A DNA stretch of 64,000 nt from Phycisphaerae bacterium (GCA_002709295.1 PAQL01000017.1:44298-108297); one strand, 5' to 3'; shown: positions 37,423 to 46,677, counted from the first letter of the stretch. Translations and numbers: made by a program. The notes: generated by a model from the letters alone, not told the origin.

Positions 37423-39285
37423 TCAGGCCTCGATCCCGGCCTCTCGTTGCTTGCGGCGTCTGGCCTCGCGGCGACGCTCGACCTCGGTGAGCACGATCTT
37501 CCGCATCCGCACCGCCTCCGGCGTGACCTCGACCGCCTCGTCGTCGGCGATGTACTCCAGCGCCATCTCCAGTCCCATCCTCCGGGCGGCCTTGAGGACG
37601 ACGGTCGCCTCCTTGGTGGACTCCCGCACGTTGGAGAACGCCTTCGCCCTGGTCGGATTGACGTCGAGGTCGTTGTCCCGGCTGTTCTCCCCGACGATCA
37701 TGCCCTCGTAGACCACGTCACCGGGCTCGACGAACATGACCGCCCGCTCCGAGAGCGACAGGAGCGAATGGGTCTTCGCCTGCCCGGCATCGGTGGACAC
37801 CATGACCCCGTTGGCCCGTTCCCGGCGGGCCGGAGCCGCGGGGCGCCAGGTCTCGAAGGTGTGATGCAGGATCGCCTCGCCGCCGGAGGCGTTGAGCAGT
37901 CTCGTCCGCAGACCGATCAGGCCGCGGGCCGGAATCAACCCCTCGATCCGGGTTCGCGTGCCGACCGGATCGACCGAGACGATCTCCCCCCCTCTCGCCC
38001 CCACCTGCTCGATGACCGCACCGGCGGCGTCCGGCGGCGTGTCGACGGTCAACCGTTCCCAGGGCTCGTTGGCGACCCCGTCGATCTCCCGGACCACGAC
38101 CTCCGGTCGACCGACCACGACCTCGTATCCCTCCCTGCGCATCTGTTCCAGAAGCACCCCGAGGTGAAGCAGCCCTCGACCGGAGACGCGGAAGCTCTCG
38201 GCACTGGGGCCCGGTTCGACCCGAAGCGCCACATTGGCCTCGAGCTCGCGTTGAAGCCGGTCGCGGATCTGCCGGCTGGTCACGAACCTGCCCTCCCGTC
38301 CGGCGAGGGGGCCGTCGTTCACCCGGAAGAGCATGTGCAGGGTGGGTTCGTCGACCGCCACTCTGGGCAACGGGGCATCGTGTTCGGGCGACGTGATGGT
38401 GTCGCCGATCCCCGCCATCTCCAGCCCCTCGATCGCACAGAGATCACCGGCACCGATCCGCTCGACCTCGCGACGGCCGAGCCCCTCGAATCCCAGCACG
38501 CGACCGGTCCGGGCCTGGACCGGTCCGTCCTCCCCGTGCACCATGATCGACATCCCGGACCGAAGCTCGCCGCCGCTGACCCGGCCGATGACGATCCGTC
38601 CCACGAAGTCGTTGCGGTCGAGGGAACTGATCTGCATGCACAGCGGGCCGTCGTGCGGATCGGTCGGCGCGGGGATCCGATCCCGGATGGTGTTCACCAG
38701 GGCCCCGACCCCCGCCTCCGCACGATCGGCGTCTTGCGGATCCTCGACCGCCCAGCCATCGCGTCCGGAGGCGTAGAGCACCGGGAAGTCCAGGGCCTCG
38801 TCGTCCGCTCCCAGATCGACCAGCAGGTCGAAGACCGCATCGACCACCGCCTCGATCCTCGCATCCGGCTTGTCGCACTTGTTGACGACCACGATCGGCC
38901 GAAGGCCGATCGACAGCGCCTTCCCGAGCACGAACCGGGTCTGGGGCATCGGGCCCTCCGCCGCATCGACCAGCAGCAGCACGCCGTCGGCCATTCGGAG
39001 GACCCGTTCGACCTCGCCGCCGAAGTCGGCGTGCCCCGGAGTGTCGATCACGTTGATTCGAAGCGTCTCCCCGTCGTCGAACCGCCAGTCCACCGCGCAG
39101 TTCTTCGAGAGGATCGTGATCCCCCGCTCCCGTTCGAGCGGATTGGAGTCGAGCACGCAGTCCTCGAGCTCGGCGCCGTCGCGGAGGATCCCCGACTGGG
39201 CGAGGATCGCATCGACCAGCGTGGTCTTGCCATGATCGACGTGGGCGATGATCGCCACGTTGCGGATTTGACGGTTCTGTGACAT
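37423..39285 (-). CDS. typA: GTPase TypA/BipA
   Basis: This 620-aa translational GTPase of the EF-G type associates with ribosomes under stress and in 50S assembly. It has G1 AHVDHGKT (residues 14-21), switch II DTPGHADF, NKCD for guanine binding, and the BipA-specific C-terminal domain (NVRESTKEATVVLKAA). Length is normal. A TACTCT hexamer lies 9 bases before the ATG. It is followed by the membrane protein gene. Confidence 0.96.
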   Translation of the reverse strand: MSQNRQIRNVAIIAHVDHGKTTLVDAILAQSGILRDGAELEDCVLDSNPLERERGITILSKNCAVDWRFDDGETLRINVIDTPGHADFGGEVERVLRMADGVLLLVDAAEGPMPQTRFVLGKALSIGLRPIVVVNKCDKPDARIEAVVDAVFDLLVDLGADDEALDFPVLYASGRDGWAVEDPQDADRAEAGVGALVNTIRDRIPAPTDPHDGPLCMQISSLDRNDFVGRIVIGRVSGGELRSGMSIMVHGEDGPVQARTGRVLGFEGLGRREVERIGAGDLCAIEGLEMAGIGDTITSPEHDAPLPRVAVDEPTLHMLFRVNDGPLAGREGRFVTSRQIRDRLQRELEANVALRVEPGPSAESFRVSGRGLLHLGVLLEQMRREGYEVVVGRPEVVVREIDGVANEPWERLTVDTPPDAAGAVIEQVGARGGEIVSVDPVGTRTRIEGLIPARGLIGLRTRLLNASGGEAILHHTFETWRPAAPARRERANGVMVSTDAGQAKTHSLLSLSERAVMFVEPGDVVYEGMIVGENSRDNDLDVNPTRAKAFSNVRESTKEATVVLKAARRMGLEMALEYIADDEAVEVTPEAVRMRKIVLTEVERRREARRRKQREAGIEA

Positions 39286-39357
39286 GGACGCGGAAGAGTA
39301 ACCCGGACGGCACGCATCGCGGGGGATTCGAGATCATGAGCCGATGAGACGGCGGCT

Positions 39358-40878
39358 TCAGAGACCGTGGACCGGCCGGAGCTTCCCCTCGAGGTAGTTC
39401 ATCAGCGGATCCGCGGACAGCGGTCTTCCCGTCACCCGCTCGCAGAGCTGGGCCGCGGTGTATCGACGGCCGTGCCGGTGGATGTTCTCCCGGAGCCAGT
39501 CGAGGAGCGGGGAGAAGCGGCCTTCCGCGAATCCGTCGACGAGGCCGGGGATCTGCTCGCAGGCCGCATCGAAGAACTGGGCGCAGTAGAGGTTGCCCAG
39601 GGTGTAGGTCGGGAAGTAGCCGATCGCACCCATCGACCAGTGGATGTCCTGGAGGCAGCCTCGCCGATCGTCGGGGACCTCGAGACCGAGGTAGTCGCGG
39701 TACTTCTCGTTCCAGGCTCCGGGCAGGTCCGCGGGCTGGAGGTTTCCGGTCATCAGATCCCGCTCGAGCTCGAAGCGGATCATGATGTGCATGTTGTAGG
39801 TGGCCTCGTCGGCCTCGACCCTGATGAATCCCGGGGCGACCCGGTTCGCACACTGGTATGCCGCCTCGACGTCGATCTCCGAGACCACATCTCCGAAGTG
39901 TCCGGCGAGCCGCGGCGTGCACCACTCCCAGAACGACCGGCTTCGGCCCACCTGGTTCTCCCACATCCGGCTCTGGCTCTCGTGGATGCCGAGCGAGACG
40001 CTCGAACCGCACGGCGTGCCGATGTGCTCGAAGGGGATCCCCTGCTCGTAGAGTCCGTGACCGGCCTCGTGCATGGTGCTGCCGAGGGCATCGATGATCA
40101 TGCCCGAATGGAAGCGGGTCGTCATGCGGACGTCGTCGCAGTGCGAACCTCCGCAGAACGGATGCGTCGACCTGTCCAGCCGGCCCCGGGTGAAGTCGAA
40201 GCCGAGATTGCCGGCGACGTCCCGGACGAAGGCCATCTGCTGATCCTGCGGCAGCTCGAGCTCGTCGAGACGACCGCTCGGCCGGACGCTCGCTCCCATC
40301 AGTTCGTCGAGCAGCGACTTCAACCGGTCTCGAAGGGGCCCGAAGACCTCAGCCACTCCGGCCGCGGTGCACCCGGGCTCGTAGTCCTCGGCGAGGGCGT
40401 CCCACGGTTCTCCGTCCTCGGCCCATCCGTAGCACTCGGCCTGTCGGCGGGTGAGCTCCACCGTCTTCTCGAGCCAGGGGAGGAAACGCCTGAAGTCGCT
40501 GTCCTTGCGAGCCTCCGCCCACTCGTGCTGCGCGGCGCTGGCGGTCGCGGCCTGCTCCTCGACCAGCGAGGACGGCAGTTTCACCGCACGATCATGATCA
40601 CGTCGCCAGGCCCGGACGTTCGCGGCCTCCACGGTGTCCGCCTCGATGTCGATCGAGGACTCCGCGGCCGAGATCAGCTCCCCCATCTCGTCGGAGGAGA
40701 GTCGCTCGTGGGCCAGTCGGGCCAGCAGGGCCAGCTGGGTGGCGCGGTATTCCGCACCACCGGGAGGCATGGTCGTCTCCTGGTCCCAGCCGAGAAGGCC
40801 CTCCATGGACTTGAGGAGACCGGCTTCCCGGCCGAGCGCGACGAGCTGTGAATAGGCGTCCTGGGTCGTGGTCGTCAT
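39358..40878 (-). CDS. M32 family carboxypeptidase (Taq type)
   Basis: This 506-aa cytoplasmic metallocarboxypeptidase of the thermostable Taq carboxypeptidase family removes C-terminal residues from peptides. The zinc site is HEAGHGLYEQG with the downstream glutamate in GIHESQSR, and DIHWSMGAIGYFPTYTLGN is the conserved C-terminal signature. Length is typical. The start has only a weak GGTGAA upstream. It is probably housekeeping peptide turnover. Confidence 0.94.
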   Translation of the reverse strand: MTTTTQDAYSQLVALGREAGLLKSMEGLLGWDQETTMPPGGAEYRATQLALLARLAHERLSSDEMGELISAAESSIDIEADTVEAANVRAWRRDHDRAVKLPSSLVEEQAATASAAQHEWAEARKDSDFRRFLPWLEKTVELTRRQAECYGWAEDGEPWDALAEDYEPGCTAAGVAEVFGPLRDRLKSLLDELMGASVRPSGRLDELELPQDQQMAFVRDVAGNLGFDFTRGRLDRSTHPFCGGSHCDDVRMTTRFHSGMIIDALGSTMHEAGHGLYEQGIPFEHIGTPCGSSVSLGIHESQSRMWENQVGRSRSFWEWCTPRLAGHFGDVVSEIDVEAAYQCANRVAPGFIRVEADEATYNMHIMIRFELERDLMTGNLQPADLPGAWNEKYRDYLGLEVPDDRRGCLQDIHWSMGAIGYFPTYTLGNLYCAQFFDAACEQIPGLVDGFAEGRFSPLLDWLRENIHRHGRRYTAAQLCERVTGRPLSADPLMNYLEGKLRPVHGL

Positions 40879-40985
40879 GGTGCTTCACCCATCGGGAGTC
40901 TGACAATGGATCCGGGCGGATCGGAGTCGGACATCGTAGGCGAAAGCCTCAAGAGCCCGGGCCCCCGCCGGATTCCCACATCGAG

Positions 40986-41021
40986 AAAAAGAACGCCCCC
41001 CGTCCTTGCGGACGAGGGGCG
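40986..41021 (-). terminator. Intrinsic terminator of the ankyrin-DUF1573 gene
   Basis: On the minus strand an 11-bp stem with one mismatch (41021-41010 pairing with 41005-40994, 4-base loop) is followed by TTCTTTTTCTC. It lies 30 bases past the stop of the gene at 41051. This is the strongest classical terminator in the window. Confidence 0.85.
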
Positions 41022-41050
41022 GGGTTTCAACAGTGGTTCGTACGAGGGAA

Positions 41051-42820
41051 TCAGCCCCCGCCGGACATCTTCCTCTCGAAGTACTCGACGACCATGGAGC
41101 GGTTCTTGTCGGTGCGGGCCTTGGCGTGATCCAGGGCCGACCACTGACGAGTGTCGCGGGACTGGAGGTCCGCACCCGCATCGACGAGCTGCTCGATCTT
41201 CTCCGGAGGAGCCGATCCGGCTGCGATCAGGAGGGCCGTCTGCCCCAGAAGATTCCTGGCCTCCAGATCGGGGCCGGCCCCCAGCAGGATTCCGAGGGAC
41301 TCGGGGCTGCCGATTCGAGCCGCCCGCATGAGGGCGTTCTCCTTCTGGTGGATCTCGACGACCTCGATGTCGGCGCCCTTGTCGACCAGCACCTGCACCG
41401 AGCCGGGCTGTCCGATGCCGGCAGCCCAGATGAGCGGCGTCATGCCGTTGGAGTCGACGATGTTGACATCGGCACCCTGTTCGAGCAGGTACGAGACCGT
41501 CGCGGGGTTCTTAGACAGGGCGGCCGCCCAGAGAAGCGGGGTTCCGCCGATCTCATCGACGGAGTTGATGTCCGCACCCCTGGAGACGAGACCCTGAAGG
41601 ACCTCGAGTTCACCGCTCTCGGCCGCGAGGGCGACGGGCGTCTTGCCCACCTTGTTCCGGGCGTTGATGTCGGCACCGCTCTCGATCAGGATGTCGACGA
41701 TCTCCGGGCTGCCCTTCTTGGCGGCCCAGTGAAGCGCCGTCATTCCACCCATGGCGCTGGTCTCGAGATCCTCGCCCGCCTCGATGGCGGCACGAAGTCC
41801 CTCGACATCACCACCCTGGGCGGCGATCACCAGCTTGCTGGTGGGGATGTTCCGGATGGTTCGCGGCGGCGGCAGGGGCTTGTCGCGAACGATGGCCCGC
41901 CGGACGGTCACGCTGAGTTCGGGGGCGTTGGGGTGATCGGTGGTCAGCTTGATCATCGGCCGACGTCCGGACGATTCCCAGGCATCCCAGTCGATGGCCA
42001 TGTCGTGGCTGAGAGCCTTCTCCCCACCGACGCCCGTGGTCAGCACCGGGGGATCGACCGCGACGATCGAGAAGGGAACCTCGTCGGCGGAGGTCAGCAC
42101 GAGCGTCTTCTGGTCGTCGGATTCCATCTTGGCCGCGTCGAGGAAGTCGGGGGCCATCTCGATGTGGATCCCGACCTCGCCGAGCACGGAGATCTGCTGC
42201 GGCGGTCCGGCCACCATCTGCAGGGTGACCTTCTTGTTCAGACGCTGCCCCTGCTTGAGCGAGGGCTTGAGGGTGATCTCGATCTCGGCGGTCTCGCCGG
42301 GCCCGATCGGCTCGCGTGGCCAGTTCGGAGTGGTGCATCCGCAGCTGGCGACGGCCTTCTTGATCTGGACCGAGGTCGTGCCGTTGTTGGTCAGCTTCAC
42401 GATGCCGGTCTTGGGCACGCCGGGCTGCATCTGGCCGAGATCGAGTTTGTCTGGCTCGATGGCCAGATCAATCTGCTGATCGGCGGCAGCGGGCCTCGAG
42501 GGCCCCTGCAGGGATCGGGCATCATCGGCAGTGGTGAGCGTGGAACCCGCACCGGGCTTCACACCCTTGCCGGTCGAGCCCGATGGCTTGGCGGCGGCGG
42601 TTCGTGAGGTGGTGCCGGTGGAAGGGCTCTTCTCACCGGCCACTGCGGCAGTGAGACCACCCGAAGCGGCCGGAGCATCTCCCCCACCCGGGTTCGCAGC
42701 GACTACCGGGCTCTCGGAAGTGCTGGCGGCCTGCTCGGCACCCTTCTCACAACCCGCGAGCGCGAGTGCGAGAGCTGCTGGAATGGCGATGCGACGGAGA
42801 TGCTGGTCTGAAGTCTTCAT
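41051..42820 (-). CDS. Lipoprotein with DUF1573 and ankyrin repeats
   Basis: This 589-aa exported lipoprotein has the lipobox LALAGC (Cys24). A low-complexity Ala/Gly/Ser linker runs to about residue 115. An Ig-like DUF1573 domain follows (about 118-220; LDLGQMQPG, VASCGCTTP), then a second beta-rich segment, then about seven ankyrin repeats (about 335-580; GMTALHWAA, NKVGKTPVALAA and similar). It probably binds protein partners at the outer or inner membrane surface; no catalytic motif is seen. It is monocistronic, with a strong terminator. Confidence 0.85.
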   Translation of the reverse strand: MKTSDQHLRRIAIPAALALALAGCEKGAEQAASTSESPVVAANPGGGDAPAASGGLTAAVAGEKSPSTGTTSRTAAAKPSGSTGKGVKPGAGSTLTTADDARSLQGPSRPAAADQQIDLAIEPDKLDLGQMQPGVPKTGIVKLTNNGTTSVQIKKAVASCGCTTPNWPREPIGPGETAEIEITLKPSLKQGQRLNKKVTLQMVAGPPQQISVLGEVGIHIEMAPDFLDAAKMESDDQKTLVLTSADEVPFSIVAVDPPVLTTGVGGEKALSHDMAIDWDAWESSGRRPMIKLTTDHPNAPELSVTVRRAIVRDKPLPPPRTIRNIPTSKLVIAAQGGDVEGLRAAIEAGEDLETSAMGGMTALHWAAKKGSPEIVDILIESGADINARNKVGKTPVALAAESGELEVLQGLVSRGADINSVDEIGGTPLLWAAALSKNPATVSYLLEQGADVNIVDSNGMTPLIWAAGIGQPGSVQVLVDKGADIEVVEIHQKENALMRAARIGSPESLGILLGAGPDLEARNLLGQTALLIAAGSAPPEKIEQLVDAGADLQSRDTRQWSALDHAKARTDKNRSMVVEYFERKMSGGG

Positions 42821-43209
42821 GCTTGTGTCTCGATGCTGGTTCTACCCTTGGATCCGCCATGCCGACTCGCGGCTGGCGACTGGATCGATCGTCTGAAGGC
42901 GGATGACTGTCCTGGGGTCCGGCTGGTGACTTGGAATCTCGTTTCAAAAACCTGCTTGCTGTGTTCTGACGACTCGAGTCGGACAACGGTTCCCTCGGCC
43001 GCCTGGAAGATCCTGATGAAGAAAATGGCTCTTCACGGCGAAAGTGAGTGCCCGCAGATCCTGAATGGGCCGAAGCCCACGGATACCGGACCAGGCGTTC
43101 CGGGACCGGACGGAGCATGATACTCGGCCCGACCTCGTCGAATCCAGTGGCCCGATTCGGCGACAAACCATCTTTTCAACGCATCAACGAGGTCCTTGTT
43201 GCACCCGGG
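42821..43209. other. Intergenic leader region, no gene seen
   Basis: This is about 390 bases between divergent genes, with lower GC than its surroundings. Short open frames exist but none has a start site, codon usage or sequence that looks coding. It should hold the promoter of the minus-strand lipoprotein gene (no clear hexamers found). The plus-strand -10 TACAAT lies at its right end. Confidence 0.5.
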
Positions 43210-43215
43210 TACAAT
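43210..43215 (+). promoter_or_regulatory. -10 hexamer TACAAT for the Memo-family gene
   Basis: The hexamer lies 8 bases before the ATG; the intervening CCCCCACC cannot act as a ribosome site, so a leaderless transcript is likely. Confidence 0.55.
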
Positions 43216-43223
43216 CCCCCACC

Positions 43224-44531
43224 ATGTCCGAAACAGCCAATCGTCCTCCCCATCTCGACACCCCCCACGCCAGACCGGTCCAGCCGATCCCCGTTCAGAA
43301 CGACGGCAAGCAGGCCATCGCCCTGCGTGACCCATCCATGCTGGTCCAGCAGACCATGGTGGTCCCCCCCCAGGCCATGGGCGTGATCCAGCTCTTCGAC
43401 GGCTCGAACTCCATCGAGCAGATCGCCGGCAAGCTCGTCCGAGAGGACGATCCGGAGCGGGACACCAACCTCGGCAAGGCCGCCACCCAGGTCACGGCGC
43501 TCGTCGAGCAGATGGACAAGTTCGGCCTCCTCTGGGGCCCGACCTTCGAGGGCTACGAGAAGCAGGTCGCCGACAAGCTCGCCGAGACCGGGGCCTTTCC
43601 GGTACAGGCCTCGATGAGCCTGGTCCAGGTCGCGCATCAGGCCGCCGGCGGCGGCGAACCTCCGGAGTCCCCGGAGGAGCAGGCGACCTGGGCGAAGAAC
43701 CTCGCCGAAGGACAACTGACCACGTGGATGGATGAAGCCGAGGATCCGGAGTTCGACCAGACGGTGGTCGGACTGGTCGTGCCGCACCTCGACTATCCTC
43801 GCGGTGCCGAGGTGTACGCCGGCGGCTACCGCGCCTGGCAGGGCGCACCCCGACCCGATCGCGTGGTCGTGCTCGGAACGAACCACTTCGGAATCGGGGA
43901 CGGCGTCGTGATGTCCCCCTACGGACACCTGACACCTCTCGGCCGCGTCGAGACCGACCGGGCCGTGATCGAGGGCCTGAAGGCGAAACTGGGCGATCGC
44001 CTGTTCAAGGATCAGCTCGACCTGCTTCCCGAGCATTCGATCGAACTGCACCTCCCCTTCATCCAGCATCTCTTCGGAGACGTGCCGGTGATCGGGGCCC
44101 TGCTCCCGGACCCTCTGATCCCGATGATCGCCGACGACGGCGCCCGCGTGTCGCACGACGAATTCGTGAACGCGCTCAGGGAGGTCCTCGCCGAGGTCGG
44201 GGGTACGACCTACTTCGTCTCCTCCGCGGATCTCTCGCACGTCGGACCTCAGTTCGGCGAACCCAAGCCGGTCGACGAGGCCCGGAGAGTCGAGGTCGAG
44301 CGACACGACCGCGAGCACCTCGGGAAGTTCATCTCCAACGATGCCGACTCCTTCGTGGAGTCGATGGAATGGTGCAAGAACCCCACCCGTTGGTGCTCGA
44401 TCGGAAACATGGCCGCGACCGCGGCCCTCGCCGGAGCCTCGGAGATCGAACTGGTCGACTACCGCCAGGCGGTCGATGACCGCGGTGCGGCCCTGGTCTC
44501 GGTGGCGGCGATCGCCCTGCTCGGCGACTGA
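43224..44531 (+). CDS. Memo-family protein (AmmeMemoRadiSam protein B type) with extra N-terminal domain
   Basis: This is a 435-aa protein. Residues 180-435 are a Memo domain, related to class III extradiol dioxygenases: VVPHLDYPRGAEVYAGGY, VVLGTNHFG, EHSIELHLPFIQ and SSADLSHVGP supply the histidine-rich site. Residues 1-180 form an additional part; about 28-110 looks like a small winged-helix or PqqD-like module (LRDPSMLVQQ, then FDGSNSIEQIAGKL). The usual AMMECR1 and radical SAM partners are not nearby. The biochemical role is unproven. dtd starts 8 bases after its stop. Confidence 0.85.
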   Translation: MSETANRPPHLDTPHARPVQPIPVQNDGKQAIALRDPSMLVQQTMVVPPQAMGVIQLFDGSNSIEQIAGKLVREDDPERDTNLGKAATQVTALVEQMDKFGLLWGPTFEGYEKQVADKLAETGAFPVQASMSLVQVAHQAAGGGEPPESPEEQATWAKNLAEGQLTTWMDEAEDPEFDQTVVGLVVPHLDYPRGAEVYAGGYRAWQGAPRPDRVVVLGTNHFGIGDGVVMSPYGHLTPLGRVETDRAVIEGLKAKLGDRLFKDQLDLLPEHSIELHLPFIQHLFGDVPVIGALLPDPLIPMIADDGARVSHDEFVNALREVLAEVGGTTYFVSSADLSHVGPQFGEPKPVDEARRVEVERHDREHLGKFISNDADSFVESMEWCKNPTRWCSIGNMAATAALAGASEIELVDYRQAVDDRGAALVSVAAIALLGD

Positions 44532-44539
44532 GCCACTCG

Positions 44540-44989
44540 ATGCGAAGCGTCGTCCAGAGGGTCAGATGCGCCGCGGTCCGGGTCGACGATCGGATCGTCG
44601 GCGAGATCGATGCCGGCCTGCTCGTGCTCCTCGGGGTGTTCGAGGGGGACGACGAGGCCGCGGCCCGCCGGATCGCCCGCAAGCTCGTCAACCTCAGGAT
44701 CTTCGCCGACGACCGAGGGCGCATGAACCGCAGCGTGCTCGACGTCGGCGGGAGCATCCTCCTGGTCAGTCAGTTCACGCTCTGCGCCGACACCCGCCAG
44801 GGAAATCGACCGAGCTTCGTGAATGCGGCCCGACCCGAGGTCGCCGAGCCCCTGGTGAACCGGACCGCCGATCTGCTTCGCGAACACGGTGTGACCGTGG
44901 CGACCGGGGAGTTCGGAGCATCGATGCTGGTGTCCCTGGAGAACGACGGCCCGGTGACCATCGTGCTCGACGAGGCGGCCGGGGGCTGA
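44540..44989 (+). CDS. dtd: D-aminoacyl-tRNA deacylase
   Basis: This 149-aa cytoplasmic enzyme frees tRNAs wrongly charged with D-amino acids. It has the conserved catalytic SQFTLCADTRQGNRPSF motif (residues 76-92) and the chirality-checking Gly-Pro in NDGPVTI near the C-terminus. Length is exactly typical. It is in the same transcript as the Memo-family gene and converges on the glycosylase gene. Confidence 0.95.
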   Translation: MRSVVQRVRCAAVRVDDRIVGEIDAGLLVLLGVFEGDDEAAARRIARKLVNLRIFADDRGRMNRSVLDVGGSILLVSQFTLCADTRQGNRPSFVNAARPEVAEPLVNRTADLLREHGVTVATGEFGASMLVSLENDGPVTIVLDEAAGG

Positions 44990-45012
44990 CCGATCCGGGG
45001 TCCCCCACGGGT

Positions 45013-45822
45013 TCAGTCCTCGCCGGAGATCGCCACCGCCTGCTTGAGATCCTCCCAGACCGCTCGGCGGACCTCCGGGGTGTACTGCCGGAGCACGTAC
45101 GCGGGATGAAAGGTCGGCACGACGGGCACCGAGAAGTCCCCGATCCGGATCCGGGAGGAACACCCGCGAAGCCGGGTGATCCCGGTCGTGGTCTGCAGCA
45201 GGTACTTCGTGGGCGTGGCTCCCAGCGCGACCACCACTCGTGGACGGATCACCGCGATCTGAGCAAGCAGCCAGGGCCCGCAGACCTCGCACTCGTCGGG
45301 GCTCGGAGTCCTGTTCTCCTGCGGTCGGACCTTGATGATGTTCCCGATGTAGACGCCCTCCCTCGAGAGACCCACCGATTCGATCATGCGGTCGAGGAGT
45401 TCGCCTGCCGGCCCCACGAAGGGACGACCGGTCCGATCCTCCTCCGCTCCGGGCGCCTCGCCCACGAACATCACCGAGGCATGTGGATCCCCGTCACCGA
45501 ACACCACCGACCGGTGGGTCGTCGAGTTCGTGCAGTGCCCGCACCGCTCCGCATGCAGCGACTCGAGACGCTCCAACGCCGCCACCACGTCCTCATCGAG
45601 GGAGACGGGATCGATCGCCGGGGCCGGAAGGGGCCGCGGCGGATTCGAACCTTCGGTGTCGGTCACGGGCGCCGTCGACGTCGCCTCTGGAACCGGAGCC
45701 GCGACGGCGTTTTCGGAGACGGAGGCCCCGACCGCCCCCGGCACGTCCGTCACCCCGAGCAGACGATCGGTCTCGATCATCGCCCTCGCCGCCATCCGCA
45801 TTGCCGCAGTCGATCGGGACAT
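45013..45822 (-). CDS. Family 4 (iron-sulfur) uracil-DNA glycosylase
   Basis: This 269-aa DNA repair enzyme removes uracil from DNA. A 75-residue Ala/Pro-rich N-terminal extension precedes the core. Cluster cysteines include C94 and C97 (RCGHCTNS) and one or more in the CEVCGPW and RGCSSR segments. The active-site motif GEAPGAEEDRTGRPFVG and the C-terminal TFHPAYVLR are clear. ATG 45822 has TAGGAT 7 bases upstream, which also contains AGGA. Confidence 0.93.
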   Translation of the reverse strand: MSRSTAAMRMAARAMIETDRLLGVTDVPGAVGASVSENAVAAPVPEATSTAPVTDTEGSNPPRPLPAPAIDPVSLDEDVVAALERLESLHAERCGHCTNSTTHRSVVFGDGDPHASVMFVGEAPGAEEDRTGRPFVGPAGELLDRMIESVGLSREGVYIGNIIKVRPQENRTPSPDECEVCGPWLLAQIAVIRPRVVVALGATPTKYLLQTTTGITRLRGCSSRIRIGDFSVPVVPTFHPAYVLRQYTPEVRRAVWEDLKQAVAISGED

Positions 45823-45829
45823 CAGGGGA

Positions 45830-45835
45830 ATCCTA
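45830..45835 (-). promoter_or_regulatory. -10 hexamer TAGGAT for the glycosylase gene
   Basis: The hexamer lies 7 bases before the ATG; leaderless start or AGGA ribosome site are both possible. Confidence 0.4.
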
Positions 45836-45871
45836 ACCCCGTCCGGGAGCCCGACCAACCGCCGAGCCCGA

Positions 45872-45918
45872 TGTGAAGAACCCGGCGGCCGGACTCTGGA
45901 AGGAGTCCGCCCGCCGGG
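45872..45918 (-). terminator. Intrinsic terminator of the DUF2617-type gene
   Basis: A 15-bp stem with one mismatch (45918-45903 with 45896-45881, 6-base loop) is followed on the minus strand by TTCTTCACA. It starts about 40 bases after the stop at 45960 and isolates this gene from the glycosylase gene. Confidence 0.75.
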
Positions 45919-45959
45919 CACGGTCGATTCGTGATCGATGCCGGGGATTTCCCGAGGAT

Positions 45960-46535
45960 TCACTCCTCCTCGAGCTCCTCCTCGTCCTCGATCCCCATCT
46001 TGAAGAGGGACTGGGTGCGAAGCACCAGGCCGCAGTCGGCCCGGAGGTGGTAGCCCTGGACATGGACCTCGGTGCGGTACCGCTGCATGTCCAGAACCGA
46101 GAGCTCCGGTCGTCCGTGGACGACTTCGGGGATGTGGATCAGGGAATCGGAGGCGCGGGCGTGCTCCAGCATCTCCCGATACGTGGCTTCGTAGAGATGG
46201 TCCGAGAGGGTCTCGGTCTGCATCGTGGTCATGTAGGTGACCGTGTCTCCGAAGGTCTTCTCGAAATCCCTTTCGCCGGCACACGGCAGGTTCGCGGCCA
46301 GGCCCTTCTCCGGGAGGTTCTCCACCTGATCGGTGACGACCTCGCAGACGGTCACGCTGCCGGTCTGGAACCTGGCGACCTGACCTCCGGGGAAGATCCA
46401 GCCTTCGAACTCGAAATCGTCCTGGTCAATTCGTCGACGACCTTCGATCCCGAAGAACTCGGGATGGAGCGGCTTCCGGTACACCAGCATGGTGTAGGAC
46501 TGAAGTGACGTGGTCTTGCTCGACGCGAGCGACAT
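45960..46535 (-). CDS. DUF2617-type conserved protein of unknown function
   Basis: This 191-aa cytoplasmic protein resembles DUF2617, a family I recall mainly from planctomycetes (YRKPLHPEFFGIEGRRRI near the start, LPEKG in the middle, LRTQSLFKM near the end). It ends in a run of glutamates. ATG 46535 has AAGGA 10 bases upstream; ATG 46490 (MLVYRKPL) is a plausible alternative. It has a long structured leader and its own terminator, so it forms a stand-alone unit whose expression may be controlled in the RNA. Confidence 0.75.
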   Translation of the reverse strand: MSLASSKTTSLQSYTMLVYRKPLHPEFFGIEGRRRIDQDDFEFEGWIFPGGQVARFQTGSVTVCEVVTDQVENLPEKGLAANLPCAGERDFEKTFGDTVTYMTTMQTETLSDHLYEATYREMLEHARASDSLIHIPEVVHGRPELSVLDMQRYRTEVHVQGYHLRADCGLVLRTQSLFKMGIEDEEELEEE

Positions 46536-46552
46536 GGTGATGGATCCTTCCC

Positions 46553-46677
46553 GGCCCGATCAGGGCCTTGTTCACCGGTCGGTCCGGCATGTGTTCGCGA
46601 AGCGAACCACATGCCGGGTGAAAACGAGCGGACGCCCCGCTCGTTCGGGGGGGGAGACCCGGCCACACGCCGGTCTC
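46553..46677 (-). promoter_or_regulatory. Structured leader with four stem-loops
   Basis: Upstream of the DUF2617-type gene the minus strand can form, in order: a 10-bp stem with one bulge (46677-46653), a 9-bp stem (46646-46624) followed by TTTTCACC, a 15-bp stem with one bulge (46617-46584), and a 5-bp stem (46567-46553) just before the ribosome site. The second resembles a terminator, so the array could be an attenuator or riboregulator. No known riboswitch class was recognised. Confidence 0.5.

Noticed and set aside
42833-43120. 95-codon plus-strand frame upstream of the Memo-family gene
   Set aside because: No start signal and no recognisable sequence; it crosses a leader region.
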